The translations under genes and the position numbers were made by a program. A model generated the notes under the pieces. The model was given only the letters and a program-made list of their open reading frames with translations, searched no databases and was not told where the DNA came from. Of a stretch of 6,891 nucleotides of DNA, positions 1 to 5,056 are shown piece after piece. Position 1 is the stretch's first letter. Every line of letters begins with the position of its first letter. Source of the stretch: Pyrinomonadaceae bacterium (GTDB taxonomy: Bacteria; Acidobacteriota; Blastocatellia; Pyrinomonadales; Pyrinomonadaceae); NCBI GenBank assembly GCA_025929655.1, contig JAICPV010000118.1, forward strand, positions 1-6,891, given 5' to 3'.

Positions 1-47
1 AGCCCGAGACACCCTGTCGCGAGCAATATACCTATTCGACTTTTCAT
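1..47 (-). CDS. 5' end of an unidentified gene, cut by the window edge
   Basis: A minus-strand ATG at 47-45 opens a frame of 15 codons that runs off the left edge, reading MKSRIGILLATGCLG. A good Shine-Dalgarno sequence, GAGGTG (58-53), lies five bases upstream. The visible residues are a basic start followed by a hydrophobic stretch and a cysteine (LLATGC), which could be the start of a secretion signal, possibly of a lipoprotein, although the hydrophobic run would be short. The start lies only 17 bases past the stop of the truncated alaS-like gene, so the two may be cotranscribed. Too little is visible to name a family; the call rests on the ribosome binding site and the open frame. Confidence 0.35.
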   Translation of the reverse strand, partial: MKSRIGILLATGCLG

Positions 48-52
48 ATGAG

Positions 53-58
53 CACCTC
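53..58 (-). promoter_or_regulatory. Ribosome binding site GAGGTG for the gene leaving the left edge
   Basis: On the minus strand GAGGTG matches six consecutive bases of the consensus Shine-Dalgarno sequence and stands five bases before the ATG at 47. It lies in the short gap after the alaS-like stop codon and is the main reason to believe that a separate gene starts here. Confidence 0.4.
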
Positions 59-64
59 AAGATA

Positions 65-913
65 TCAGATCCCGAAAGATCTGTTTGCGATCGGTTCGGC
101 CAGCTCGGCGGTGAATTCCACGATCGGGCGGATCAGGTCGGTCTCGTAATTCGTTTTCACATTCTGCATGACCATCGTCATCCGTTCGAGTCCCATTCCG
201 GTATCGACCGATGGAGTTGGAAGCGGCGTCAGTTTGAACGAGCCGTCCGGTTCCTGCGTGCGGTTGTATTGCACAAAGACCAGATTCCAAATCTCGACCG
301 TTGTGTCGCCGGGCCCGTTAACCCAGAACGGCGAATTCTTTTCCGGATCGTTCGGCGCATCGCCCAGGTAATAACTGATCTCGCTGCACGGCCCGCACGG
401 CCCGGTGTCACCCATCTGCCAGAAGTTGTCTTTTTTTCCGAACGGCAGTACACGTTCGGGGGCCGCACCCATTTTTATCCAAAGGTCGCGGGCTTCCGTG
501 TCCGCTGGGACATCGGCATCACCCTCGAAATAAGTGAACCACATACGGTTCACCTCCAGTTCGAACTCGTTCACCAAAAGGTCCCACGCGTATTCGATCG
601 CTTCATTCTTGAAATAATCGCCGAACGAAAAATTGCCCAGCATTTCGAAGAATGTGTGGTGCCGGGCCGTCTTCCCCACTTCGTCCAGGTCGTTGTGCTT
701 GCCGCCCGCACGAAGACATTTCTGCGACGTGACCGCGCGTTTGTAATCGCGCTTTTCGAGTCCGAGAAAAACGTCCTTGAACTGGTTCATTCCGGCGTTG
801 ATGAAAAGCAGCGTCGGGTCGTTCGCAGGCAGCAGTGGCGACGAGTGTACCACTTTGTGTCCGCTGCGCTCGAAATAATCCAGAAATTTCCGGCGAATTT
901 CGTTACCTGTCAT
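65..913 (-). CDS. alaS: Truncated alanyl-tRNA synthetase: class II catalytic domain only
   Basis: This encodes 282 residues that align with the N-terminus of alanine-tRNA ligase, the enzyme that activates alanine with ATP and charges tRNA-Ala in the cytoplasm. Seen: the NDPTLLFINAGMNQFKD region (31-47), TSQKCLRAGGKHNDL (62-76), ARHHTFFEMLGNFSFGDYF (83-101), NFWQMGDTGPCGPCSE (163-178) and motif 3, DTGMGLER (237-244). Similarity ends near residue 272, and after about ten unrelated residues there is a TGA stop. Full AlaS is about 870-900 residues, so the tRNA-recognition, editing and C-Ala regions are absent; none appears in the remaining 64 bases in any frame. The start is placed at the ATG at 913 because family similarity begins there; an in-frame upstream start would translate through the msrB terminator. 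No Shine-Dalgarno precedes it. It may be a remnant, a split gene, an assembly break, or a stand-alone adenylating paralog; identity of the domain is certain. Confidence 0.85.
   Translation of the reverse strand: MTGNEIRRKFLDYFERSGHKVVHSSPLLPANDPTLLFINAGMNQFKDVFLGLEKRDYKRAVTSQKCLRAGGKHNDLDEVGKTARHHTFFEMLGNFSFGDYFKNEAIEYAWDLLVNEFELEVNRMWFTYFEGDADVPADTEARDLWIKMGAAPERVLPFGKKDNFWQMGDTGPCGPCSEISYYLGDAPNDPEKNSPFWVNGPGDTTVEIWNLVFVQYNRTQEPDGSFKLTPLPTPSVDTGMGLERMTMVMQNVKTNYETDLIRPIVEFTAELAEPIANRSFGI
66..83. repeat. Short perfect inverted repeat at the alaS truncation point
   Basis: CAGATC (66-71) and GATCTG (78-83) are perfect inverted copies around a six-base spacer. They cover the last, non-homologous codons of the alaS-like gene including its stop. 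There is no T tract on either strand, so it does not look like a terminator. It may be chance, or a mark of the rearrangement that ended the gene. Confidence 0.35.
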
Positions 914-921
914 AAAACGCG

Positions 922-930
922 ATTCTATCA
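922..930 (-). promoter_or_regulatory. Candidate extended -10 promoter for the alaS-like gene
   Basis: The minus strand reads TGATAGAAT (930-922): an extended -10 TGn followed by TAGAAT, five of six matches to TATAAT. Only eight bases separate it from the ATG at 913, so transcription would begin within a few bases of the start codon. That fits the absence of a Shine-Dalgarno sequence and suggests a leaderless or nearly leaderless mRNA. I see no good -35 box. The prediction rests on motif matching alone. Confidence 0.35.
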
Positions 931-957
931 CAACAAAAAAACTCGTTCGGTTGAGCA

Positions 958-974
958 GGTGGTCTTCGACCACC
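958..974. repeat. Perfect 7-bp hairpin between msrB terminator and alaS
   Basis: GGTGGTC (958-964) and GACCACC (968-974) form a perfect seven-base-pair stem with a three-base loop. It lies just past the msrB terminator and upstream of the predicted alaS promoter. On the minus strand a run of seven T (941-935) follows after about 16 bases, too far for a classical terminator. It could be a backup stop for msrB transcription or an operator for alaS. Confidence 0.4.
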
Positions 975-983
975 GTTGTCCTG

Positions 984-1011
984 AAATAAAAAGGGCGGCC
1001 TGAGGCCACCC
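984..1011 (-). terminator. Rho-independent terminator of msrB
   Basis: On the minus strand GGGTGGCC (1011-1004), loop TCA, GGCCGCCC (1000-993) form an eight-pair stem with one T-G wobble, followed directly by TTTTTATTT (992-984). It begins 23 bases after the msrB stop codon. Stem, tight loop and T tract are textbook for intrinsic termination. It separates msrB from the alaS-like gene, which therefore needs its own promoter. Confidence 0.88.
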
Positions 1012-1034
1012 GCTAAACTGTTCTGATCATTCTC

Positions 1035-1592
1035 TTAATTCGTCGGTTTGAATTTCAACGCTACAGAATTGATGCAATATCGCAAACCCGTCGGCTCCGG
1101 CCCGTCATCGAAAACATGGCCGAGGTGCCCGCCGCATCGTGCACAGGTCACCTCCGTTCGCACTTCGCCGATGCTGCGGTCTTCGTGTTCTGTCACATTC
1201 TGTCTATGGATCGGCGCGTAAAAGCTGGGCCAGCCGGTTCCCGAATCGAACTTCGTCGTGGACCTGAACACCGCCAGCCCGCACGCCGCGCAGTGGTATG
1301 TTCCCGCCTTCTTATTCTTATCGTATTCGCCGGTAAATGGCTGCTCAGTCCCTTTTTCCCGGAGAATATAAAACTGCTCGGGCGTCAGGACCTTTTTCCA
1401 TTCGGCATCGGTTTTCGCGACCTTGATCCCGTCGAACTTTTCCGAAGCCGTGACTTTCGAGGGCGTCGAAGGCGTCGACGTCGGTTGTACGTCGTTGATG
1501 ACGATTTCATGCGTCAGCGAGATGGTCGCCTCGACCGAGATCATAGCTAACGCGACGATCAGACCAATAGGCAAAAATGCTTTTATTTTCAT
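1035..1592 (-). CDS. msrB: Exported peptide-methionine (R)-S-oxide reductase
   Basis: MsrB reduces the R epimer of methionine sulfoxide in oxidised proteins. The 185-residue protein opens with a signal peptide (lysines at 2 and 4, hydrophobic 6-20, likely cleavage after VEA at 20-22), then a Thr/Pro/Ser linker (about 37-47) and the MsrB domain (about 63-183). Two CxxC pairs, 101/104 and 150/153, would bind structural zinc; GWPSF (120-124), GHVFDDGP (158-165) and RYCINS (171-176) with catalytic Cys173 are present. Thr119 stands where many MsrBs have the resolving Cys (SGCGWPSF), and no other Cys remains. An envelope repair role is inferred from the signal. ATG 1592 is preferred: GAGGAA lies six bases upstream. 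A GTG at 1595 would add one residue. A terminator follows, and a candidate promoter lies just upstream. Confidence 0.95.
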   Translation of the reverse strand: MKIKAFLPIGLIVALAMISVEATISLTHEIVINDVQPTSTPSTPSKVTASEKFDGIKVAKTDAEWKKVLTPEQFYILREKGTEQPFTGEYDKNKKAGTYHCAACGLAVFRSTTKFDSGTGWPSFYAPIHRQNVTEHEDRSIGEVRTEVTCARCGGHLGHVFDDGPEPTGLRYCINSVALKFKPTN

Positions 1593-1619
1593 CACCGCTT
1601 CCTCGTTTTATTATCCAAC

Positions 1620-1628
1620 ATTATCGCA
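1620..1628 (-). promoter_or_regulatory. Candidate extended -10 promoter for msrB
   Basis: The minus strand reads TGCGATAAT (1628-1620): an extended -10 TGn plus GATAAT, five of six matches to TATAAT. Transcription would start near 1613, leaving about 20 bases of leader that contain the GAGGAAG ribosome binding site (1604-1598). It lies immediately past the fas1 terminator, as expected for a gene with its own promoter. No clear -35 box is visible. Confidence 0.35.
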
Positions 1629-1664
1629 AATAAATTGGCCCGCGTTCGATATTTCACGCGGGCC
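1629..1664 (-). terminator. Probable Rho-independent terminator of the fasciclin gene
   Basis: On the minus strand GGCCCGCGT (1664-1656) and ACGCGGGCC (1645-1637) pair perfectly over nine bases around a ten-base AT-rich loop, followed by AATTTATT (1636-1629). It lies 15 bases after the fas1 stop. The stem is very stable; the tail is T-rich but interrupted, so efficiency is less certain than for the msrB terminator. Confidence 0.75.
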
Positions 1665-1679
1665 CGATCCTTAAAGCCG

Positions 1680-2255
1680 CTAGTTCGGAAGAACAACCGA
1701 ATCTATCACGTGAATGACACCATTCGATTGCCGAACATCCGCGATCGTCACGGTCGACATTCCGCCTTTTTCATCCTTCAACACAACCTTGTCGCCGTCC
1801 AGCATCGCCCAAAGCTTGCCGCCAGCGACGGTTTTGAATTCCGCGGTTCCGTTCCCTTTCTTGATCGCTTTTACGATTGCCTTCGAATCGAAATTTCCGG
1901 CAACGACATGGTAGGCCAGCACTTTGGTCAGCATTGCTTTATTTTCCGGTTTCAAAAGCATTTCCACGGTGCCCTCCGGAAGCTTCTTGAACGCGCCATT
2001 TACCGGGGCGAATACCGTGAAGGGCCCTTTGCTTTTTAGCGTCTCAACCAGCCCGGCCGCCTTGACCGCAGCGACCAGAGTCGTATGATCGGCCGAGTTG
2101 ATCGCGTTGTCGACGATGTCTTTCGTTCGATACATCGCTGCCCCGCCGACCATCGGGTTGTAGTCTTTCATCCCCATCATCTGCGCCGAGACGCTTGCGG
2201 ATCCTACAACTGCCATAACTGCAAACGCAAAAATACCTGCGAATAACTTTTTCAT
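1680..2255 (-). CDS. Secreted fasciclin (FAS1) domain protein
   Basis: The 191-residue product has a classic signal peptide (MKKLFAG, hydrophobic to about residue 20, cleavage expected after SVSA at 21-24) and one FAS1 domain from about 45 to the C-terminus. Seen: H1-like GPFTVFAPVNGAFKKLP (77-93), YHVV (115-118) and H2-like NGVIHVIDSVVLP (178-190). FAS1 domains mediate adhesion or protein-protein contacts outside the cytoplasm; single-domain bacterial forms are common and their ligands mostly unknown. A Met-rich stretch (QMMGMK, 25-30) follows the cleavage site. The ATG at 2255 is chosen because a strong GGAGG (2265-2261) lies five bases upstream and the signal peptide starts there; an upstream in-frame Met would add 18 polar residues. 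It is followed by a hairpin terminator and then by exported MsrB, suggesting a shared envelope setting. Confidence 0.93.
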   Translation of the reverse strand: MKKLFAGIFAFAVMAVVGSASVSAQMMGMKDYNPMVGGAAMYRTKDIVDNAINSADHTTLVAAVKAAGLVETLKSKGPFTVFAPVNGAFKKLPEGTVEMLLKPENKAMLTKVLAYHVVAGNFDSKAIVKAIKKGNGTAEFKTVAGGKLWAMLDGDKVVLKDEKGGMSTVTIADVRQSNGVIHVIDSVVLPN

Positions 2256-2287
2256 TGCTCCCTCCGAATTCTGGTTTTTGTTTCTTT

Positions 2288-2304
2288 TAGGGACCGTCTC
2301 CCTA
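2288..2304. repeat. Perfect 6-bp dyad in the fasciclin upstream region
   Basis: TAGGGA (2288-2293) and TCCCTA (2299-2304) are perfect inverted copies around a five-base spacer, 33-49 bases before the fas1 ATG. It could be a leader hairpin or a protein-binding site controlling fas1. The 97-base gap between the recX stop and fas1 also holds a smaller GC-rich dyad (CGCTC 2317-2321, GAGCG 2326-2330) nearer recX. Neither is followed by a T tract, so no clear recX terminator is present, and I could not fix a promoter in this gap. Confidence 0.4.
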
Positions 2305-2352
2305 TGCATGAGGTTTCGCTCGCGGGAGCGCGATGGATTCAGAACTTTGAAA

Positions 2353-2889
2353 CTATTCGGAAGCGGGCCGTGTGAGCAGTGCGTTCAGTTTTTCTTTGAT
2401 CAGGCCGTAACCGAATCCCAAACGCATCAAATGATCGTAAAACTTCTTCTCTTCCTCACGCGTTCGTGGAATACCCTTTAGCCGAACTCGCTTGTCGATC
2501 GCAGCGTCGATCAATTCTTGTTCGGGATGCTTTTCGTACGCGTTACGGATCGCGTGCTCTACAATTTCGCGGTCGAGCTTTTTTTGAGACATCGCCTGCT
2601 GCAGCCGCCGTTTCCCTTGAGGTTTTTGCCGCAGCTTTGAAACGGCGACGTCGCGGGCGTACTGTTCGTCGTCCAGGTAACCGTATTCCTTCAGTTTCGC
2701 GATCACGCGATCGACGATCTCCTCATTGGTCCAGAGTTTTTCCAAAAGCCGTTCGCGCAGTTCAAGTACGGATCTCGGTTTGGCCGCCAGAAGCTTTACG
2801 GCGCGGTTCATCGTCCGCTCACGCGACCGCTCGACGTCCTTTACAATACGCTCTCGCTTTTCATTAGGATCGGGACGACGACGCCACAT
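2353..2889 (-). CDS. recX: RecX family regulator of RecA
   Basis: RecX binds RecA filaments and modulates strand exchange and SOS signalling in the cytoplasm. The 178-residue product shows the repeated three-helix RecX architecture: the first repeat spans about 27-82 (RAVKLLAAKPRSVLELRERL, then the signature GYLDDEQYA at 70-78), the second about 88-135 (KPQGKRRLQQAM), and the third ends with FYDHLMRLGFGYGLIKEKL (150-168). The length suits the family, and the N-terminus is strongly basic (WRRRPDPNEKRER). The ATG at 2889 is chosen because no conserved sequence precedes it and an ATG at 2916 would meet the divergent gene; no Shine-Dalgarno is visible at either. recA is not in the window. It is the first gene of the leftward block, with alaS two genes further along, echoing the common recX-alaS neighbourhood. 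Confidence 0.93.
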   Translation of the reverse strand: MWRRRPDPNEKRERIVKDVERSRERTMNRAVKLLAAKPRSVLELRERLLEKLWTNEEIVDRVIAKLKEYGYLDDEQYARDVAVSKLRQKPQGKRRLQQAMSQKKLDREIVEHAIRNAYEKHPEQELIDAAIDKRVRLKGIPRTREEEKKFYDHLMRLGFGYGLIKEKLNALLTRPASE

Positions 2890-2898
2890 TGTTATACT
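2890..2898 (+). promoter_or_regulatory. Candidate extended -10 promoter of the rightward operon
   Basis: TGTTATACT is an extended -10 TGn followed by TATACT, five of six matches to TATAAT. It lies 19 bases before the GTG start at 2918 and gives a leader of about a dozen bases holding the AGGAAA ribosome binding site (2908-2913). It falls in the 28-base gap between two divergent genes. No convincing -35 box is seen. Confidence 0.35.
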
Positions 2899-2907
2899 GA
2901 ATAGCAC
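2891..2907. repeat. Imperfect dyad in the recX/nucleotidyltransferase divergent promoter
   Basis: GTTATA (2891-2896) and TAGCAC (2902-2907) are inverted copies matching at four of six positions (GTnnTA, five-base spacer, TAnnAC). The dyad overlaps the candidate -10 of the rightward operon and lies directly ahead of recX, where a repressor could act on both. It matches neither the E. coli nor the Bacillus LexA consensus that I know. Confidence 0.2.
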
Positions 2908-2917
2908 AGGAAACATC

Positions 2918-3418
2918 GTGGACATAGAAGAGTTAAAAGAGATCGAGGCGAATCTGACCGAGGACGAAAAGCGGGAGAACGCGATACGCCTTGCGTTCAA
3001 CGGCGACCGCGAGCGCTTTAACGACTTTTGCAACGTACTGCTGGAAGAAATGCCGCCGAACACGACAGCGGTGCTGGGCGGCAGCTCGGTCACCGGCTAT
3101 CGATTCAAAGATGGGACCCCGTTCGACGGCGAAGGCCCGATGACCAGCGATCTCGACATCACACTCGTCGGCCCCGAAGCGATCGAATATTTCTCGCTCG
3201 AAGGGTTTTGGATACCCGGCATCCATACTCATCCGGTGAAGGAAGGCGACGACGACATCGCCGGCCCGAAACTGAAGAAACTGCGTCATAGATTATCCGC
3301 GATCGCCGGTGGCCGGCCGGTGACGATCCAGGCATCGCAGAATTTCTATTTCGAAATGCGCGAGGGATGGCTCGGACAGCCGTATCTCACTCTTGTGGAA
3401 AGGCCTGCGGAAGAATGA
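2918..3418 (+). CDS. Small orphan Pol-beta-superfamily nucleotidyltransferase-like protein
   Basis: The 166-residue protein carries the nucleotidyltransferase fold signature: GGSSVTG (54-60) followed by SDLDITLVG (77-85), where Asp78 and Asp80 would bind the two metals. Enzymes of this fold move a nucleotide from an NTP to a protein, RNA or small molecule. The spacing between the two motifs is long (16 residues, including DGTPFDGEGP), and no obvious third acidic residue follows in the PVTIQAS strand (134-140). The N-terminal 40 residues are charged and probably helical; there is no C-terminal substrate domain, signal or membrane segment. GTG 2918 is chosen: AGGAAA (2908-2913) is properly placed, and upstream frame overlaps recX. 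It heads the rightward operon and shares an ATGA overlap with the next gene. Fold assignment is good; activity and substrate are unknown. Confidence 0.7.
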   Translation: MDIEELKEIEANLTEDEKRENAIRLAFNGDRERFNDFCNVLLEEMPPNTTAVLGGSSVTGYRFKDGTPFDGEGPMTSDLDITLVGPEAIEYFSLEGFWIPGIHTHPVKEGDDDIAGPKLKKLRHRLSAIAGGRPVTIQASQNFYFEMREGWLGQPYLTLVERPAEE

Positions 3419-4155
3419 CTATTCGGCTGATGAGCTACAACATCCGCTTCGGCGGGATCGGACGCGAAGAACGCATCGCGGCGGTCATTAACGGGATCAA
3501 ACCGGATGTCGTAGCGCTGCAGGAAGCGACGAAGCCGGAAGTCGTCGAGCGCCTCGCCGAGCTCTGCGAAATGCCGCATCACGGAGCGAAACGCAGTCAC
3601 TCCGTCGGTTTCATTAGCCGTCTCGAAGTCGGCAATTTCGGATGGCGTTACCACCCCGACCTGCAGCGTGCTTTCATGGAGATCGAGGTCGAAGGCATTC
3701 GTATATACAACATTCACCTCCGGGCTACGCATTCCAATTACACCGAGCGCGGACGAATGCGTGAGGTGCGGGCTTTGCTCGAAGCGATCGAGGAAAAAAA
3801 CAAAGATTTTCATGTCCTCGTCGGGGACTTTAACACGCTTGCGCCGGGCGAAGTACATGACATGCAAAAGCTTCCGTGGCGTTACCGTATTCTCGCGTTC
3901 CTGCTTGGAGGCAAGATCGAATACCGGACGATCCAGATCATGCTCGACGCAGGTTATATCGACATCTATCGAAAACTTCACACGGAGCCCGGTTTTACCT
4001 TCCCAGCGTGGGACCCGAACGTACGCCTCGATTACGTTTTTGCTCCTTCGCAGTTCGCCGATCGCCTTCCCAAATGCAATGTCGTTTCGGATATCGAGAA
4101 TCCTGCTCAGGCGACCGACCATTTGCCTCTGCGGGCCGAGATCGCATTCGAATAA
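3415..4155 (+). CDS. Endonuclease/exonuclease/phosphatase (EEP) family protein
   Basis: The 246-residue protein has a complete set of EEP metal-phosphoesterase motifs: MSYNIR (6-11, Asn9), LQE (35-37, metal-binding Glu37), NIHL (99-102, His101), GDFN (137-140, Asp138 and Asn140), LDYVF (205-209, Asp206) and TDHLPL (234-239, catalytic Asp235-His236). Members cleave phosphodiester or phosphate ester bonds in DNA, RNA, lipids or small molecules; sequence alone does not say which. It lacks a signal peptide or membrane segment, so it is probably cytoplasmic. Length suits a stand-alone catalytic domain. The ATG at 3415 overlaps the stop of the nucleotidyltransferase gene (ATGA), implying translational coupling, and truB begins immediately at its own stop. 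DNA repair (ExoIII-like), RNA processing or phosphatase activity are all possible. Confidence 0.88.
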   Translation: MTIRLMSYNIRFGGIGREERIAAVINGIKPDVVALQEATKPEVVERLAELCEMPHHGAKRSHSVGFISRLEVGNFGWRYHPDLQRAFMEIEVEGIRIYNIHLRATHSNYTERGRMREVRALLEAIEEKNKDFHVLVGDFNTLAPGEVHDMQKLPWRYRILAFLLGGKIEYRTIQIMLDAGYIDIYRKLHTEPGFTFPAWDPNVRLDYVFAPSQFADRLPKCNVVSDIENPAQATDHLPLRAEIAFE

Positions 4156-5043
4156 ATGGACGGCGTATTGATCATAGATAAGCCCGTTGGCGTCACGTCT
4201 CACGACGTCGTCAACCGAGTTCGCCGAGTTTTGAAAACAAAACGCGTGGGACACGCCGGCACGCTCGACCCGTTTGCGACCGGCGTGCTTGTTTTGTTGA
4301 TCGGCAAAGCGACGCGGCTCGCTCAGTTTGTCGACAAAGATCAAAAGGAGTACATCGCAGATATCCGGTTCGGTTATGCCACCGACACCGGAGACCTCAC
4401 GGGGAACGCGCTCGGCGAAGACGAAACTCCGGAGATCTCCATCGAGGATATCGAGCGGGTGCTTGCGAAATTTCGCGGCCGGGTCCGACAGGTGCCGCCG
4501 ATGTTTTCGGCTAAAAAAGTCGGCGGAAAAAAGCTGTACGAACTCGCTCGAAAAGGTGAGACGGTCGAACGTAAACCATTTGACACGGAGATTAACGAAC
4601 TTGAAATTCTCGAAGCGGATGTTGGCGGTGATGAAAAGAAGATCAAAGTTCGTGTCGCGTGTTCGGCGGGGACGTATATCCGAACTCTCGCCGAAGATAT
4701 CGGCAAGGGGCTCAGGACAGGCGCGCATCTGACCGCGCTGCGGCGCACAAGAGCCGGCGATTTCCTTCTGGAGAATGCGGTCGGCTTAGTAGCACTTGAG
4801 CAGGCCGAAAACGCTGCGAGTCTTTTGCTCTCTATCGAAACGTTAGTCTCCGAATTACCAGGCGTCGATCTTCCTAACGAGCGTTTGGCTCCGACGCTCA
4901 ATGGAATGTCGACGCGAATCGATCGCGGAGATCTTGACGATGGAGCGTTCATCGCGATTTTTGTGCCGGACGGAAATTTGATCGCCGTCGGAGTTTACGA
5001 TGCGGCAGAAAGCTGTATCAAACCTAGAATAGTTTTGGGATAG
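4156..5043 (+). CDS. truB: tRNA pseudouridine-55 synthase TruB
   Basis: TruB converts uridine 55 in the T loop of nearly all tRNAs to pseudouridine and acts as a tRNA-folding chaperone. The 295-residue protein is of normal length. Seen: N-terminal GVLIIDKPVGVTSHDVV (3-19), catalytic motif GHAGTLDPFATGVL (32-45) with nucleophile Asp38, KEYIADIRFG (64-73) with the conserved Tyr66, QVPPMFSAKKVGGKKLYELAR (112-132) and GTYIRTLAEDIG (172-183). Residues from about 235 form the small C-terminal domain. The ATG follows the EEP stop with no gap (TAAATG), and no clear Shine-Dalgarno is seen, so translation probably depends on ribosomes finishing the EEP gene. The usual truB neighbours (rbfA, infB, ribF, rpsO) are absent from this window, so here it sits in an atypical operon. 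Confidence 0.97.
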   Translation: MDGVLIIDKPVGVTSHDVVNRVRRVLKTKRVGHAGTLDPFATGVLVLLIGKATRLAQFVDKDQKEYIADIRFGYATDTGDLTGNALGEDETPEISIEDIERVLAKFRGRVRQVPPMFSAKKVGGKKLYELARKGETVERKPFDTEINELEILEADVGGDEKKIKVRVACSAGTYIRTLAEDIGKGLRTGAHLTALRRTRAGDFLLENAVGLVALEQAENAASLLLSIETLVSELPGVDLPNERLAPTLNGMSTRIDRGDLDDGAFIAIFVPDGNLIAVGVYDAAESCIKPRIVLG

Positions 5044-5056
5044 AATTGGTTTGGAG

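Noticed and set aside
65..120. Simple frameshift explaining the short alaS
   Set aside because: I read the other two minus-strand frames beyond residue 272 to the window edge. Neither shows the expected RVIADH or IADGV-type AlaS continuation, so a single indel does not restore the gene within the visible bases.
269..1003. Plus-strand open frame of 244 codons across alaS
   Set aside because: It is antisense to the clear AlaS catalytic domain, crosses the intergenic terminator and shows no known motif.
914..1009. Upstream extension of alaS by 32 residues to a start at 1009
   Set aside because: The added residues are encoded by the msrB terminator and an intergenic hairpin, and AlaS family similarity starts at MTGNEIRRKF.
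1423..2039. Plus-strand frames opposite msrB and the fasciclin gene
   Set aside because: Each overlaps a strongly supported minus-strand gene with signal peptide and conserved motifs, and none has recognisable features.
2890..2912. LexA box upstream of recX
   Set aside because: CTGT is present on the minus strand, but the matching ACAG half at the correct spacing is not, and no GAAC-N4-GTTC form is seen.
2890..3093. Upstream extension of recX by 68 residues
   Set aside because: The extension is Ser-rich antisense of the nucleotidyltransferase gene and has no RecX similarity; the basic start MWRRRP at 2889 fits the family.
3346..4728. Minus-strand open frame of 460 codons opposite the EEP gene and the first part of truB
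   Set aside because: It lies antisense to two well-supported genes, has no recognisable domain, is rich in Arg, Asp and Phe as antisense frames often are, and has no clear start signal. It is a by-product of codon bias.
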